Notes: generated by a model not told the origin, from the sequence alone. A stretch of 64,000 nucleotides of DNA from Cytospora piceicola (GCA_023375675.1 JALQBC010000002.1:1860001-1924000); one strand, 5' to 3'; positions 21,359 through 36,453 are shown, counted from the first letter of the stretch. Made by a program: numbers and translations.

Positions 21359-24300
21359 AATAGTAGCTATAACTTAAATACGCTCCGTTACGTATCGCCT
21401 AGCCTTTTAACACTACGAATTAGGTTTATCGGACTATACTATAATAGTTATCGAGTTATTATTATTATAGTAGCTAATAGGTAATTAGCTTTAATCTCCG
21501 GATTTTAAAAGATCGAAAAGCGTAAAAACGTTATTTTATTTATTTAGCCGGTATTATTACTTATTTATAGTAACTTATTAGTTATTTACCGTAGGAATTC
21601 TGTATTATAATTATATCGAGTTTAAAAATATACTCTATATACGCTTCCCGGATATATTTTTAACGGTATTTTAAAACTATACGGTTATTAAAGATATTTA
21701 GCTTTTACGTTATATTAAAATAGCTATTACCGAGTATTTTACTTAATATCGACTTTATATTATAAACTACAATTTTACTTTTTTAAAGTATTTAACTAGC
21801 TATACTAACTAGTAATAGCTTTATACTTTTTACTTTAAGTATTACTTTAATAATTAAGATAAAAATAACTAACTTCGTTATACTCGAAAACGTTTTATAA
21901 AATATATTTATAATATATTATTTTAATCGCTAACTATAAAAGCCCGATAACGTTTATTTTTTTATCGTTATATATAGCTAGTCCGGTAAGAATATCGAGT
22001 TCTATTATAAATTCCGGTACTTTTATAATTTATAACGGTTAAACTATATTTATAACTTAAAGGAATATAAACCGATTTATTAGTTTTTATAAAAACTTAA
22101 GTTCGAAAGCTTATTTTATAAAGAATAAAAGCTACTTTTTTTAACGATACTCGGTTTAAGTTAAATAAAACGTAAATAAAAAGTAATTATCTATAACGCT
22201 TTAAAAATTCTATTCCTATTAAAATACTAACCTTTTACTTATACCTTAGTCGAACCGGTAATTTACATAATAAGAGAACCCGAAGTATTAAAAAGCCGAG
22301 AAATAATAGTTAAAATAAATAAAAAAGATAAAAAGGCTATTTAAAACTTCGAACGACGATTAGAAATAACAGAAAGTATATAACGTAGTAATTTAAAGGT
22401 TTTATCTTTATTTAGATTAATAATTAAAACTATCTGCTTATACGTTATATTATCTTTAATTATTTCTATAATACTATTATAAAAAAGGGATTTAGTTTTA
22501 TAGGCCGTTTAAATTAATATATTTAACCGACCGGAAATTACTTTAATATAAGTAAACCTATTAAGTAGTTTAAAAAGGAACGTCGTATTAACGTTATAAT
22601 CTTTATATTAAAAAATATTAAGGCGTTCCGATTATATAAGTAAAAGATAGGTTTATAAATACTGTTATTTTATATACTACTAGGTAATCTTTTTAATTTT
22701 TATTATATTACCTATAAACCGACGGCTTACTTTAAGAATTCTTATTAATATAGTTATATTACCCGAAGAAGTAATATATAATTTATTAAAGACTATATAT
22801 ACTATATAGCCGGTAGTAGTAAAAACTCCGGTAACGACTTAAACGATAGCTTAAACGATAACGACTTCGTTTATAATCGTAACTAAAATAAAAGTTCGTT
22901 TAGTTATTATTTTAATAGAAATAAAGGCCGAAATATACGTAACTATAAATATAAACTATCGATTAACGTTTTTTAACTACTTATAAACTTATTATTTACT
23001 TATAAGTTTAAAGAAAATACTTTCGGAAGATTTAAACTATATATTAGTTAGAATAATACCGAAGAACTTATAAAAGTGTTTTATATAAATAATAAGGTAA
23101 CGGTATAGAAAGACTTACTAACGTTTATTTCACGTTATCGTATATATATCGCTAATATCGAAACTTAACGATAGACTTTATATTAAAATCTTCTTACTTA
23201 CTTTACCGGATTTACTTATTTATAGTTTTAGAATACTTTATTAAATAAAGAAAGATTTAACTTAACTATTTACCTCGATATATAGATAAAGTAGAAAGAG
23301 TACTTTATTACAGACTTTAATATACCTTATAATATAATCGACGGAATTTTAAATAGCTTTCGATATATATAATATAATACTTAAAATAATAAGAATATTT
23401 TAAACTTTACTTAATATATCTATTAAGAGCGAGGATTCGTACTGCCGAGGCGAGGATTTGTACTTAGGTTTTGTACCTGTGGGGCGAATGCATGCCTGTG
23501 ATTCGTTAGATTAAGGTCTGATTTAGAGCTAAGTTTAAACCTTTATATCTAGCGATTTAATTAAGCAAATTAAATAATTTAAACAGAATCTGATTAATAA
23601 GCTTCGAGCCTATTAATTAATATATAATATAGTAGGGTAAAAGGTAGAATATATAGTTAAAATTAAAGGTAAACTTATAAAGCTTTAAAAGATTTTAAAG
23701 AAATCTAAAGTTTCTACTTACCTTAACTAAACTGTTAATATAAACTTTTATAACTTTATATATAATATAGTAAGATATATATACCTTATATAGAAATATT
23801 AAGCTCGAATTTATAGCTTATATTTAGGTTTAAAATCGAAGATTATTTGCTTAGTAAGCTAAATATAAGCTTTTAAACTTAAGTGAAAGTTAAGAAGATT
23901 GCTAGTAAAAAGGTACATTCTAGAAGTACGAATCCTCGCCTCGGCAGTACAAATCCTTGCTCTCTATCTATTACTTTACTGTTTTAGCTAAATAGCTAAA
24001 TAGTTTCGTCGTTCGAAATATATAAAACCGAGTTAATAAACAGATAGTTGTTTATTACTTTAATCGCTTCGAGTATAATATTAATTCCTAAGACTTCGAG
24101 CGTAAGCTTAAAGTTAAATAAGAAACTTAATATATACTTAAAAAAGAGGCTATACTTATTTATATAAGGCTACGATAGCCTATTATAAACAGATATTAAC
24201 CCGAGCTATTATAATATTAACTTTAGCTTATCTGTTTTCGGCTATAAAAGGCCGGCTTTTAACTATTAGTTTTATTATTTAACCGTTTTAACTTTTAGCA

Positions 24301-27300
24301 GTTTAAATAAGCTTTACTTTAAGCTTAAGTATTAAGATAGCTTTTATAGCTTAGCTTAAGCGATTATTAAAAGTTATTACCCGAGTAGTAAAAATAGCTA
24401 ATCGAAATATAGAAGGCTATTTAAAACTAATAGTAAGCTACTTATAACCCGCGATTACTTAAGCTAATATTACAGCTATTAACTAATACTATAGACTAAG
24501 GTCTTTTTAAACGACGTTACCTATAAGAGTGTTATAATTAGCTTAAGATCTTCCGATATTTTACTTATTAGAATAGTAAAGGTAATATAATAATAGAAAA
24601 CGCTTAACTTTTTAACATAAATAACGATATTTTATAATATAATACCGCTTATAAAGAAAAGCTAATATAAAACGGCTTTTATCCGGTTAATAAAGAAATA
24701 ACGTTTATTTTAACGGACGAACTACTAAACGATATTAGTAAATAGATAGGCTTAAAAGATAACTAACTTAGCGATAAAAAAGAACTTTTAAATAACAGAT
24801 ATATAATAGTCGAAAACGTCGATATATATAACTTTAATATAGAACTGTTTACTCCGAAACTATTAAACGACAGTATTTATTATAAAAGATATCTGTTTTA
24901 TCCGAACGATTTCTGTTATATCGATTATAGTTATATTTTCTTATTTAAACTACGTTTTTTTAAGCACTATTATTATTATAGTAGCGTTAAAACGTACTAT
25001 AGTATAATAAGATAAAAAGGTTTTATTTTAAACTTTAATATACCGCTTTAGGTATTATCTTATAAAGGTTATAGTTATACGTACGTTTATATCGAGGCGT
25101 GTAGTTCTTTAACCGGTTATACTTTTAATACCTGCTATAATACCGGGGCTTTTAGATATACGATTTTTTAAGTAATATTAAACCTAATACCTAATATTAA
25201 AGTAAACTAGAAAGCTTAAGCTAATCTTCGAAAGATAGGTAAAATAAGTATTTTTAGCTAAACCGAGTTTAATATCTTTTATTAAGCTATTTTAAACAGT
25301 TTATCTACTATCTTATCGGTAAAGATAGAAGTATAGGTATTTAAACGTTTAAACGCGAGACTATTAGTAAGATAAGAATTTATAGTACTATATTAAGTAG
25401 ATATCTTTAACTTAGTAACTAGTATATCGTTTAGGTTACTTTAATAACGTATAAGTAAAGGCGTCGGTTTTTACTAAAACCGCCTTATATATATATAAGG
25501 TAAAAGCCGCCTTCGCCGCTATAATTCTACTATAATTAAGCTGTATCGTATTTATTATTAAGCTATTTATAAGAAAACTAAATCTTTTTTATTTAAGCTA
25601 AAGTAAGAAGGTTAGGTAAATATCTTAATTAGCTAAGACTTTTACAGCGTAATAGCTATAAATTAATCGTCTTTTCCTTTAAAAATTAGTAAAAATACTT
25701 ATTTAAATATACTTAAACTTATTTTTAAAGAATATATAAAACGTATAAGATAGGAAAGTATTATTTAAACCTTATTAGATTATAATTAATTACCTTTTTA
25801 TTATTCCGAGCTATTTATATAAAATATAATTATTAACTTATCTTTTAAGTTTAACTTTACTAATATATTAAACGCTTTAAATAGTATCGAATAATCTACT
25901 AATATTAAAGAATTTATCCCGAATAAACCGCCTTTAAATAAAACGAACGTAAGGATATATAAATATCTTTATTTAAATAGAAAACTCGGTATTACTTATA
26001 TTAAAGACTTATCTAAAATAAAGCTATTAAACGATATATATATATACCGGTATTCGCTTAAGTTTATATTAGAAGTAAACTGTTTTATACGCGAGTTTAT
26101 ATATATATTTAAAGATATTTTAAATATTTAAGTATTTAAAGGTAAGCAGATATAAGTTTCTTTAATCGAAAGCTAATAAAATTAAAAGATATTATAGCGA
26201 CTATACTATTTTAATAAAAAGAACTAAAAAATTATTAATAATATAATAAACGGTTTTTATAAATAAGGTTATACTAAGTAAGTTACTTAGTCTACTTTAT
26301 TCGGCTTACTTATCTTTATAGTATAAAAGATAGTAAAAAGTAAGTATAAAAGACGTATAGTTATAAACTTTTATACTTTTAATAAGATAACTATTCTTAA
26401 TATATATCCGTTACTTTTTTAGTTAAACGTTTTTAAGAATATTTATAATAAGTTTTTTTTTTACTATTATCGATATAAGCTTGTTTTTTTATTAGTTTTA
26501 AGTATACTTATTATATCGTAAACGGTTTACTTTAGTTAGTTACTACGGTTAAAAACAGCTAAAAGTTATACTTATAAGATTTTATAACTTACCGGTATAT
26601 ATTTAATAATATATAAACTATATACTTTAGCTATTTAAACACTTTACTATAGCGTTTATTAATAATATTATTATCTTTTCTAATACTGTTAAAGAGTATA
26701 TAAAGTATTTATAATAGCTATTTATATTATTTATAAAACGTTATATATCTTTATTAGCTAAGAAATCTTTTATCGGATATCTTTTAATAAAGTTATTCGG
26801 ATTTAAGGTTAACAGACTAAGTATATATAATACCTTATACTAGGTAAAGACTATTATTTAGTTATAGTTCTTTATTATATTATAGTAACTTAAAAAGTTT
26901 ATTAGTTTTACCGGTTATCTTTATTATTTTATACTACAGTATACTAAACGTATCGATCTGTTATAAAGATAAAAGACTTAAATATTTATTAAAAAATAAG
27001 AAAATAAAAAGCTTTCGAAAAGTAACGTCCGGAAGAACTATACTTATCAGACCTCTTTTAAACCTACCTATAAAAAAGTATACTTTTTTAACGATCTTAA
27101 GTCTACTTTAATAAATAAAAACGTCTTATTTTATTAAAACCCGGATAAGCTATTATTTATTTAGTTAAATACTTCGAAAGAAGTTAGATTTTTAAGTATT
27201 ATTTTTTAGTTAAACGATAATTTTAAATAAAACCGGAAGTTACTTATACTTTATATTTAGATCTACTTATTATAATATTTAAATAAAACTATTAATATAG

Positions 27301-29400
27301 CTAAATATAAATATTAGCTAACCGAACTTAAGGTTATCTATTTAATATAGCTAGTTTATAAACTTTATACGGTTATTAGTTTAAACTATAAATAACTTAT
27401 ATATATCTTTATAAACTACGTTACTATTATTAATATCGTTAAGTAAACGTTTTTCGATATAATAAATAAGATTAAAATAAATATAAAGCTTATTCTTACG
27501 TTAAAATACTTAAGCTAGTATAGTTTAAACGTTTATTATATTCCGAAGGTAATTAACGTATTAGTAAATATTATTTTTAAGCTACCGATAAGCTAGTAGC
27601 TTATAAAGAATAAAAGTATATTTAGTAAATTATAAGAAAATACCGTTTTATATAATATATCTGAAATCTTTATCGACTAAACGTTTAAAGATTATATTGT
27701 TTTAAGATATTAAGAATATATTAGTTAGACTAATATTATTTAATAATTATAGAGTAATTAAATAAAAGCAAACGTATTATTCGAGTTAAATATAGATAGA
27801 CTTTTATATTTCGTAAAGTTATTAAGTAAACGACGTTTTTATATTTAAGTAAAAGTAGCTATAGATTTTATTATTAAAGCTTATAACGTTAAATACTACT
27901 TCGGTAAAGATAAAGTTTAATACGATTTTACCGACCGGTTTATAATTAAAAATTATCGTTAAAAGGTTTTTAAATATATTAAGAATTATCCGGTTTATAT
28001 AGTAAATCGTAGTAAAACCTAGTAGTTATTAAGCGAAATACAGCTTATTCTTTCGTTATTAATCTTATTTTATACTATTACTATAGACTTTATAACGGCT
28101 TTACCTAATATTTTAACTGTTAATACTTTATAAGTAATTTTTAAAGTACTTTTCTTTAACGCTTTTCTTTCGGTTATAAATAAGTATAATAAGGTAACTA
28201 TTATTATTTTTAATAATACCGTATATATAGCTATAGATTAGGTATACGTATTATTATATATATTATATTTATATAATTAAAATATCTTATAACGTATTAT
28301 CTTTAATAAGATTTTAAGTTCTTTTTAGACTTTTAATAAGGCTTATAGTCCGGTTTAAATATTAAACTAACTTATTTAACCGTTTAATACTTATAAACCG
28401 ATAACTAGTTTAAAAGTAAGAATAAAATAGTAAAATTAGCTATCCGGATATTCGTTATAACGTATTTTAAAGTCGAATAAACTAATATTATTTTAATATT
28501 ATAGTTTAACTTAAATAACGTCTATAATAAAGTTACGAAATACTCTGTTAACTAGCTTTTATATAGATTTAATCTTATTAAAATAAGCTAGCTAGAAAGA
28601 GGTATTCCGGCGTTAGCCTGAAATATATTTTAAAAAGAAGCGTAACTTATAATCGTTAAAGCTTAAATAGCTATAAAACTATAATATAATAAGAAGTATT
28701 ATTAGTATAAGTTTACTTTAAGTAACTAGGTTTTTATTAAACTTTACTATAATTATATATTATTCGGAAATCTAGCCTGAAAGTATTCTTAATAGCGTAT
28801 AAAACCGTTTTAAATCGTATATAAGGTAGGTAAACTAGTATATAAGCTTAAAATAGCTTTATATATAAATATCTATTTAATATTATTTATAATTTATTTA
28901 TCTTTAAGTAAGCTATTACGGTTTAACTTATATAAACGAGATTTATTAGCTATAAAACTTATAAAAGTAGATAATAATAAGGCGTAAAGGTATAGCGAAG
29001 CTTTTAGATATTATAAGTTATAGTATATTATAGCTAAACGTAAGTAGAAGTATAGTTATAGGTAGCCGTACGTCGAGTATTTTATAAAATAAACCGATTA
29101 CCTTAGCTATTTTAATATATAAATACTACGAAATACTTTAAATACCGATAAAATAATTTAAGAATTCGAAATAAAATAAAAGAAAATAGAAAAGCTACGC
29201 GTTTAGTTAATAATAAAAAAAACACCGTTTATAAAGTAACCGGAACTTAAAGAAATAGTTATCTAAGTACTATAGCCTCGGTTAAAAGAAAGACTACTTA
29301 ATAAATAACCGGTAAATCGGCTAGTAACGTCGACGTTAAAGCCGAGAAGTAATATTCGACGTTTATAAAAGGTTACCGGGTAATAAAGGTTAAATACGTT
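21359..29400 (+). mobile_element. gypsy-2: RIP-destroyed Ty3/gypsy retrotransposon
   Basis: This is a long decayed gag-pol read left to right, with stops mostly from CAA/CAG/TGG changes. A gag-like segment lies at about 22,990-23,340. A Cys/His-containing stretch at about 24,905-24,990 and an aspartic-protease-like CYNTGAFRYTI (DTGA with D to N) at about 25,130-25,165 precede reverse transcriptase at about 26,330-26,850. The RT active site is FINNIIIFSNT at 26,650 where gypsy elements have YVDDIVIFS; both catalytic Asp codons are now Asn. RT ends with KKSFIGY and KLFGFKV. Integrase follows (DFITALP at 28,087 to about 28,600), then a chromodomain-like EYFIK.TDY at about 29,070-29,170. The family is the fungal gypsy group with TFNKITI...YPLL...FFFY before the RT core. 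No matching LTR pair was found. A ~540-bp inverted-repeat element interrupts it at 23,425-23,964. The left limit is set by the flanking LTR and is uncertain. Confidence 0.75.
23425..23964. mobile_element. Inverted-repeat element 'T2' (540 bp) with 8-bp target duplication
   Basis: The ends are inverted copies: left AGAGCGAGGATTCGTACTGC... GAGGCGAGGATTTGTACTT, right (reverse strand) AGAGCAAGGATTTGTACTGC... GAGGCGAGGATTCGTACTT, about 40 bp each. Each end is itself two near-copies of a ~20-bp unit (GAGGATTCGTACTGCC, GAGGATTTGTACTT). The flanks show the direct repeat TATCTATT (23,417-23,424 and 23,965-23,972). The first base, A, pairs with G at the other end, so a G-to-A change after T is likely. 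The interior has no coding sign. It lies inside the gag-like region of gypsy-2. An 8-bp duplication is typical of hAT-type transposons; the superfamily is inferred from that alone. Confidence 0.8.
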
Positions 29401-31692
29401 TACGTTAATACTAGGTAATAAACGATAATAAAAAAAACCTGTTTACCGACCGATTATTAACTTAAACTTCTTTTTTTATACTATTTACTACTTTTCTCTG
29501 TTTTATTCCTTTTATTAAAGCTTACCTTTAAAATACTATATCGTTAACTTAACTATTATATAAAATATTTTATTTAAAAACTTACTTTAAAGTTACCGTT
29601 TACTTGCTATTTTATATAATTTAAAACTATTATATCGAACTTACTTTATATTTACCGTTAAATATATATATTAAACTAAAAAACCTATATAAAATATTAA
29701 CGACCGAATATTTTATAAATATCTTAAAATACTAGAGTTTTATTTAATACTATACTTTACTTTTTATAACCCCGGTTATTTATACCTATAAAAAAGCTAT
29801 ATAAAAGAATACTCGATAAAAGTCTATAAAGCCTTATGTAGGAATATATTAAACCTCGATAAATATAAATAAAAGCTTTACTTATATAAAAGAAAATCGG
29901 TAATATTTATTAGAACGTCTGTTACTAATACTTAATTTGATACCTACTTATATTATTATACGGTCGAACAGATATTTTTTCGATAAAAAGTAATCGATAA
30001 AGGATATACTAACCTTACCGACCGAAAGGTAGAGTTTAATATATATATACCGCTTTTAAAACTTTTAACGTACCCGATTAGTTATAAAGTTACTTATTAT
30101 AAAGCTTAATAATACTTTAGTTAATATCTTATCTTTATATAGGTTAACTATAGTAATACGTTATACTATAAATAAAAGCTTTATCTTAATACGTAAAACG
30201 GCTATATAAGTTAAACGACGGATTTACTTACAGACAGATATAAAGAAACTAATTTAGTATATTTATTAGATTTTTTTATACTATCGGCTTAAAAAGGTTT
30301 AAACTTATTCGCTCGCGGTCTTTTTATAGTTCTGTTTATTTATCTTATAAGCGTAATAAATATATCCGCTATAATAAAAGAGGTTAATTCGTTTAAAGCG
30401 TAAGTAACCTTACTATTAATAAAATAAACTTAGTTACGATATAATACGTTACTATAAGCTTATAGTTTTTAGATACCGAGTTTATAAATACCGGTTACGT
30501 TATTATAAAAGAATAATAAAAGACGAAAAAGAAATACTATAGCTTTATATTCGATATTGTTATTTACGTTAAGCTTATTATAAACGTTTTTAAAAAGCTT
30601 AAAACGTAGTTAACTTTTAAACGTTTATTATAGAACTTATAGTTATTAGGCTAAGAAGGCTTATTTACTGCTTTTATTCTTATAAAAGACGATATTAAAA
30701 AAGAACTAATATATAGCCTCCGGTTTAACCTTATTAAAAACCCTTTTATAGGTAGAAAACGTCGTACTACCGATAACAGTTCGTTTATTACGGTTTATAA
30801 ATCGGATAAGTTTAAAGTAAATTCGCTTTTTATAAAGCGTAAACGCTCGATATACCTTATTATTATTATCGACGATATATATAAGAATAATAAACTTAAA
30901 GTGTCCGCTAAGTTTAATACTACTACGCTTACTATATATATTATCGAGGTAGGCCGTAAGCTTAAAGCTAACGTTTACGTTTAAATAAACAGTTAAAAGC
31001 TTTATATTATTCTACTACTTAACGTTATTAGTATTAGTATTATAGTATTATACGGTATCGCTGTATAGGTAATAAACTTTATCTGCTATATTTAAAGACT
31101 CGATAAAGAGTTATATATATAATACTTTAGCGTTACCTTTATATTTAAGTACTTTTTCTACTACCGAATAAACTTTAGTCTTATTAAAACTAAGTTTTAA
31201 AATAGCGACGATATTAACTAAGCGGGTACTTACTTTAAATAAAAACGTCTTTATATTAGTAACTTCGGTTATACGTTTATCGAAACGTTTAAACGCCGCT
31301 TATATAGTATAAATTCTTACCTTAAAGCTTATAGTATAATTAAGGCTATAGCTTTAACGTTTAGTAAAGTTATAACGTTAACTAAAAACGTTTTTAATAA
31401 AGACGTAAAAGCGGTATTCGGTCCGTTATCCCTTTTAGCTAAAAAGGAGTTAGAACTTTGCTAAGTTTATTACGAATACGTTTTATTAAATCGTTATTTT
31501 ATCGTTACTTTATAGTTATTCTTATATTCGTTATTTTACGTCTGTTAGTTTATAGTTATTTTCGTAGTATCGATAGTATATATAGGTAAACCGACGCTGT
31601 ATAGTAGGTATTTAAAGATAAAAACTGTTATTACTTTTCTTTTTTTATTTATTTAATAGTGTTAGTAGTATACGTAGGTCTACTAATATTAC
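29401..31692 (+). other. RIP-mutated DNA with unrecognised coding remains
   Basis: About 2.3 kb lie between the gypsy-2 chromodomain region and the left LTR of gypsy-1. The plus strand has several long interrupted frames, for example about 30,700-31,470 with PFIGRKRRTTDNSSF, YLIIIIDDIYKNNKLKVSAK and FGPLSLLAKKELEL. I could not assign them to a transposon protein. They may be the 3' part of gypsy-2, its LTR, or a separate element. CpA and TpG are almost absent. Confidence 0.4.
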
Positions 31693-32260
31693 TAGGGAAC
31701 GGCGGTAGGACCGCCTGCCGAGAAGGCCTTCCGTTAGGAAGGATCGGAAATTTAATAGGTATTTAGTTAAATAGTTAGATACGCCGCTTAAGCTGCTCCG
31801 GATCCGATAGAGTAACGCCCTTCAGGCGTTACTCTATCGTCTCCTCTGCAGCCTTAAGCGGCGAAATATTTATTTATTTACTTTATAACTAACTACTTTA
31901 TTAGCTAATTTATATATTTATTTACTTACTTACTAACTTACTCATTTACTAACTTACTTACTTACTAACTAACTTACTTAATAACTAAGTAACTAGCGTA
32001 CTAGCTACTTTAATAGCTAATATATTAGCTAACCTACTTATTTATCTACTTACTTAATTACTTACTTACTTACTTACTTATTTATTTATTTAGTTAATAG
32101 CTTAGTTATTAACTAACTTACTTACTATCTAACTTACTAGCTAACTTACTAGCTAACTTACTATCTAACTTACTTACTTACTTATTAACTTACTAGCTAA
32201 CTTACTAGCTAACCTACTAACTAACTAGCCTACTTACTTACCTACTAACTTACCTACCTA

Positions 32261-32301
<41 letters not shown>

Positions 32302-33054
32302 CTACTTACTTACTTACTTACCTACTTAATTACTTACCTACTTACTTACTTATTAACTTACTTACTTACTAACTTACTTACTAACTTACTTAATTACTTA
32401 ATAATTAACTAGCTAACTTACTAGCTACTTTACTAGCTAACCTACTAGCTAACCTACTTAGTTACTTACTTAGTTACTTAGGTACTTAGTTACTTACTTA
32501 CTTACTTAATTCGAATCTAAAGGCTTATATAAGCCTTTAGTAAAGAAAAAGGAAGGGAAAGGCTAAGGTTCGGGTTAAGAACCTTAAGAACTTAGAGAAT
32601 TAGAACTATTAGCTTTAATAGTAAGCCTACCTTAAGGGCTACGATTTAATCAAATATACCGTTTAATAGCCCTTTTTCTAAGGATTCCGATTTAGGTAAG
32701 TACGTCTTAATCGGAATAAAACTCGAGCGTGTATCTTAGTTCGAACTTAAGGTCTACAGTGAAAAGCCTTATCGTAGGTTCGACCTTATCTAGGCTTTAA
32801 AGTAACCGTAAGCCTTTCGGCAGGTATTAAAGGCCTTATAATTATTAGTATATTTAGTTATAGAACGATTAAAATCACTACTTTTAATAGCTAATTAGAT
32901 CCTTTAGACGGGTGCTATAGCGAATTAGTATAATTATAATTTAGAGCTAATCAGAATTAAAAACAGGTAGTATAATATAAATCTTAAAGGTAATAATTTT
33001 TCTATATACTCGCCCGCCTTATTAAACAAACATTAACCTTTTTAACAGAAGGTA
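31693..33054 (+). repeat. gypsy-1 left LTR (copy A) with CTTA array
   Basis: This 1,362-bp LTR starts TAGGGAACGGCGGTAGGACC and ends AACAGAAGGTA; in copy B the last bases are CA, so TG...CA ends with RIP-changed C and G are likely. In order it holds GC-rich short repeats, CCTTCCGTTAGGAAGG, a perfect 15-bp stem with a 5-base loop (31,805-31,839), a ~600-bp array of CTTA tetramers with GCTAA variants (about 31,885-32,510), the palindrome AAGGCTTATATAAGCCTT (32,519-32,536), and a conserved ~500-bp 3' half. It is the longest copy in the window. Confidence 0.85.
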
Positions 33055-36000
33055 TTTTAATAACTTTTATTTAATACGGTTTTAACGTATATTATTAAAT
33101 AATAATCCGATATTTTATTATAATACCTAATATTCCGATAACCGATAATAAAAGGCTTATAAAAGCTTTCGCTTTAATTAGTAATTTTTAAAGTTAATAT
33201 AATAAACTTATAGCTAATAAAGAAAGTAAAAAGAAAAAAGAAAGGAAGGTTTTATATAGAGTTATTAAACTTAAAAAGCTTAAAGCTTTCGATAATACTA
33301 AAAGAACCTTATAAAAGTTTTTTACGATAACTAAAGCTTACTTTCGGTATTATAAAAATAATTTTACTATAAAAAGCAATAAAATCTTTTTTATAGCTAC
33401 CTTATTAAAAGAAACGCGTTTACTTAATTCGAACTTACTATATATAACTATTTAAAGAATAACTATAATTCGTTTAAAGAAGATAGTATAGTTAATGTTT
33501 TTTAAAACTATACTTTATTTAAAAAAGCCTTTAAAAAAGCTTTCGGTAAACTTAAAAAAAAACAATAAATAATATAAGATTTAGTTAAATATAAATAATA
33601 AACTTTAGTATTTAACTATTTAACAGATTTCCGGTAAATCTTTATAAAGCTAAAATAATCCGATAAGCTTTTAATAATACTATTTTATAACAGACTAAAA
33701 GATAACATTAAAAATAAATTAGCTAAAGAAAATAGGCCGAACGATTTTATAAAATATATAAAAAAAGTAGTTTAAATTAATAATAGATTATATAAACGAT
33801 AACTAGAAAAATAAAGGCTTAAGCTAGCTAATAGGTTTTATTAAAGACTTTACGTTTTTAATATCGGAAAGAAGTTTTAACGTAAAAAAAACGGTTATAA
33901 TAATATTATATATAAATAATATATAAAACCTATAAAACTTAACGTAACCGAATATAAACATAAATTAAAGCTTAAATACTTTAACTATAATAAAAAGAGA
34001 TATTTTATATAAAATTACTAAAGTAAGCTAAAAAAAAATATAAAAACTAATACTTTAAAGATAATAACGTAATAGTAATATAAAATATTAAACTTTTATA
34101 ATAGGAAAACGAAGACTACTATATAATATAGTAATTTAAAATAGCGATTCCGATTACTTTAATATCGATTATTTAGTAAAGATAGCTAAAAAAGACTTAA
34201 AAAACGATTAAAGTTTTTAGAAAATCTTTATAAACTATAAAAAAGAAATCTCGTTTAAACTATACTGAAATAATAATATTTTCTTTCTTAATTTTTAAAA
34301 AACTAAAGTAAAAGTAAGCCTTAATTATATAATTACTTTTAAAAAAGAAGAATCTTTTAAATAAATATAAGCCTTAAGAATTATAAAAGAAATACTATAA
34401 AGAAATAAAAAATAAGTCGTCGAATTTATTAAGAAAGGAAAGGTAATAATCGATATTATTAATCGAATAATTTTAAAAAAAGAATTATAAAAACTTAAAC
34501 TATATAATAATATAAGCTCGGAAAATATATAAAAATATAAAAACGATTTTAATAAATAAATCGACGATAATACTATAAGTAACTTTACCGAAATAAAAGT
34601 ATAATAAATTATTAAAATAATAAAAGAGAACTTAGTATTATTTTAATATATATTAGATAACCTACGTTATTTTCTAAGTAATATAGTAAATCTCGCTTTT
34701 TATAAAAGTAATATCCGATTTACTATATATAATATACCGATAAAAAAGACCGGAAAAGCTACTTATAATATAATAGTATAATAAAGTAACTAGTTTTATT
34801 TAACCTTAAAATATATATAATATATAATATAAGTTATTTAAATCTTATATATCGACTACGAATATAAAGTATATTATTTTTATAAGATATAAAACGATTT
34901 TTTCTTATAACGATATATAAATATACTAATTTTATAAGTTTACCGATTTAATAATATTATTTTATATTACTATCGAATAGATAAAGAAAATTTAAAAAAC
35001 TATATTATTTTTATATTCGATAAAGAATATTACCTTTTAAATTATATAGAAATAAAATCTATTATTAGTAACTATCTATTACATATTTATTATATTTATT
35101 TTTAATATAAATATATAAAATAATATAGAATAATATATATTTAAAGTAAGTAAAGATCGGAAAAGAATTGACTTCGGGCTTTAAAATAGTTATTAGAAAA
35201 CGTTTAAGAAAAAACGTTTTAAAAAGAAAACTTAAAGGAAAGGATAACACCTTTTAAAAAAAACCTATAAAACAACGCTTTTTAAAAAGAAATAAAACTA
35301 AGCTAAAGAATTAGTATAATAAGTAATAAAATAAGTAAAAAACAAGTTAAGCTATTAGAACCAGAACTATTTAATAGTAAAAGACTAAAACAGTTTTTTA
35401 ATATAATAAGCGTTTATAACTATAATTACTTATAACTAAAAATACGAATTCGTAAAATTAAACTATATATATTATTAAATAATAACGTTTAAAAGAACTT
35501 TATCTTTTTAAAGTAGTTAATAAGTATCGACTAGCTTATTATAAAAAAAAAAGAACTATATTAATTAAGAATAATCGAAAAAACTAACCTTATTTATAAT
35601 AATAAATAGATTAATAATAATATTAATTATCTTTTTATTATTATTTAATAATAATATAAAACTTTTAGCTTTAATATTATAAACCTTTTAAACTATAATA
35701 TAATATTAAGTATTATATAGTTTAAAAATATAACTTACGTATTAATTAGATTATTAACTAAATTAATTAATTAAGCTATACTTTAATTAAAGGAATAATT
35801 AAATAGTATCGAGAAAAAGAGTTTAGTTTTTAAAAATAGCTTAATAAAACAGTATTTAAATGTATTTTATAATATCTTTAAAAAAGTTTAAAGAACTCCT
35901 TAAGTTTTAGAAACTATATTAAAAAAAGATATCTTAAAAAAGTATTATATTACTAAAAAAGTATAAATAAAGCTTCTAAATAAATTAGATATTATATAAC

Positions 36001-36453
36001 TATACTTAGTATTATTATAATAAGCTAAAAAGATAATTAAAAAAGTTAATATAACTAAAAGAAAATAATAGTTAATAGCTATAATTTAAATAATTTAAAA
36101 TATCGAAAAATATAAATATAAAATATAATTATAGTAAAAAGCTAAGCTACTTATAATAAAACCGATTATAATAATATAACGAAGTACTACTTTACGTTAA
36201 AAACGACGATATAAATATAAAGAAATAGTTAAACAAATATAAAAGTTACTTAAACGATTTATAAACTACTTATAAAAAGCTAAAAAAGTAAAAAAAGAAC
36301 TTAAAGACTATATTATAAAAGAATATAAAAAGTATATTAAATTATTTTTAAAAGTTTTTTATTACCGGACTATTTAAATATATTTAATAAGATTATAAGA
36401 TACTTTTTAAAAAAACTTTAATTAAAATTCTAATAAGTCTGTAAGTTAAATAA

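Noticed and set aside
32000..32500. Regularly repeated motifs as a CRISPR array
   Set aside because: Tetramer microsatellite without repeat-spacer structure, in a eukaryotic genome.
35065..35250. 61-codon minus frame rich in Phe/Ile/Tyr
   Set aside because: Chance frame in AT-rich DNA on the strand opposite gypsy-1 pol.
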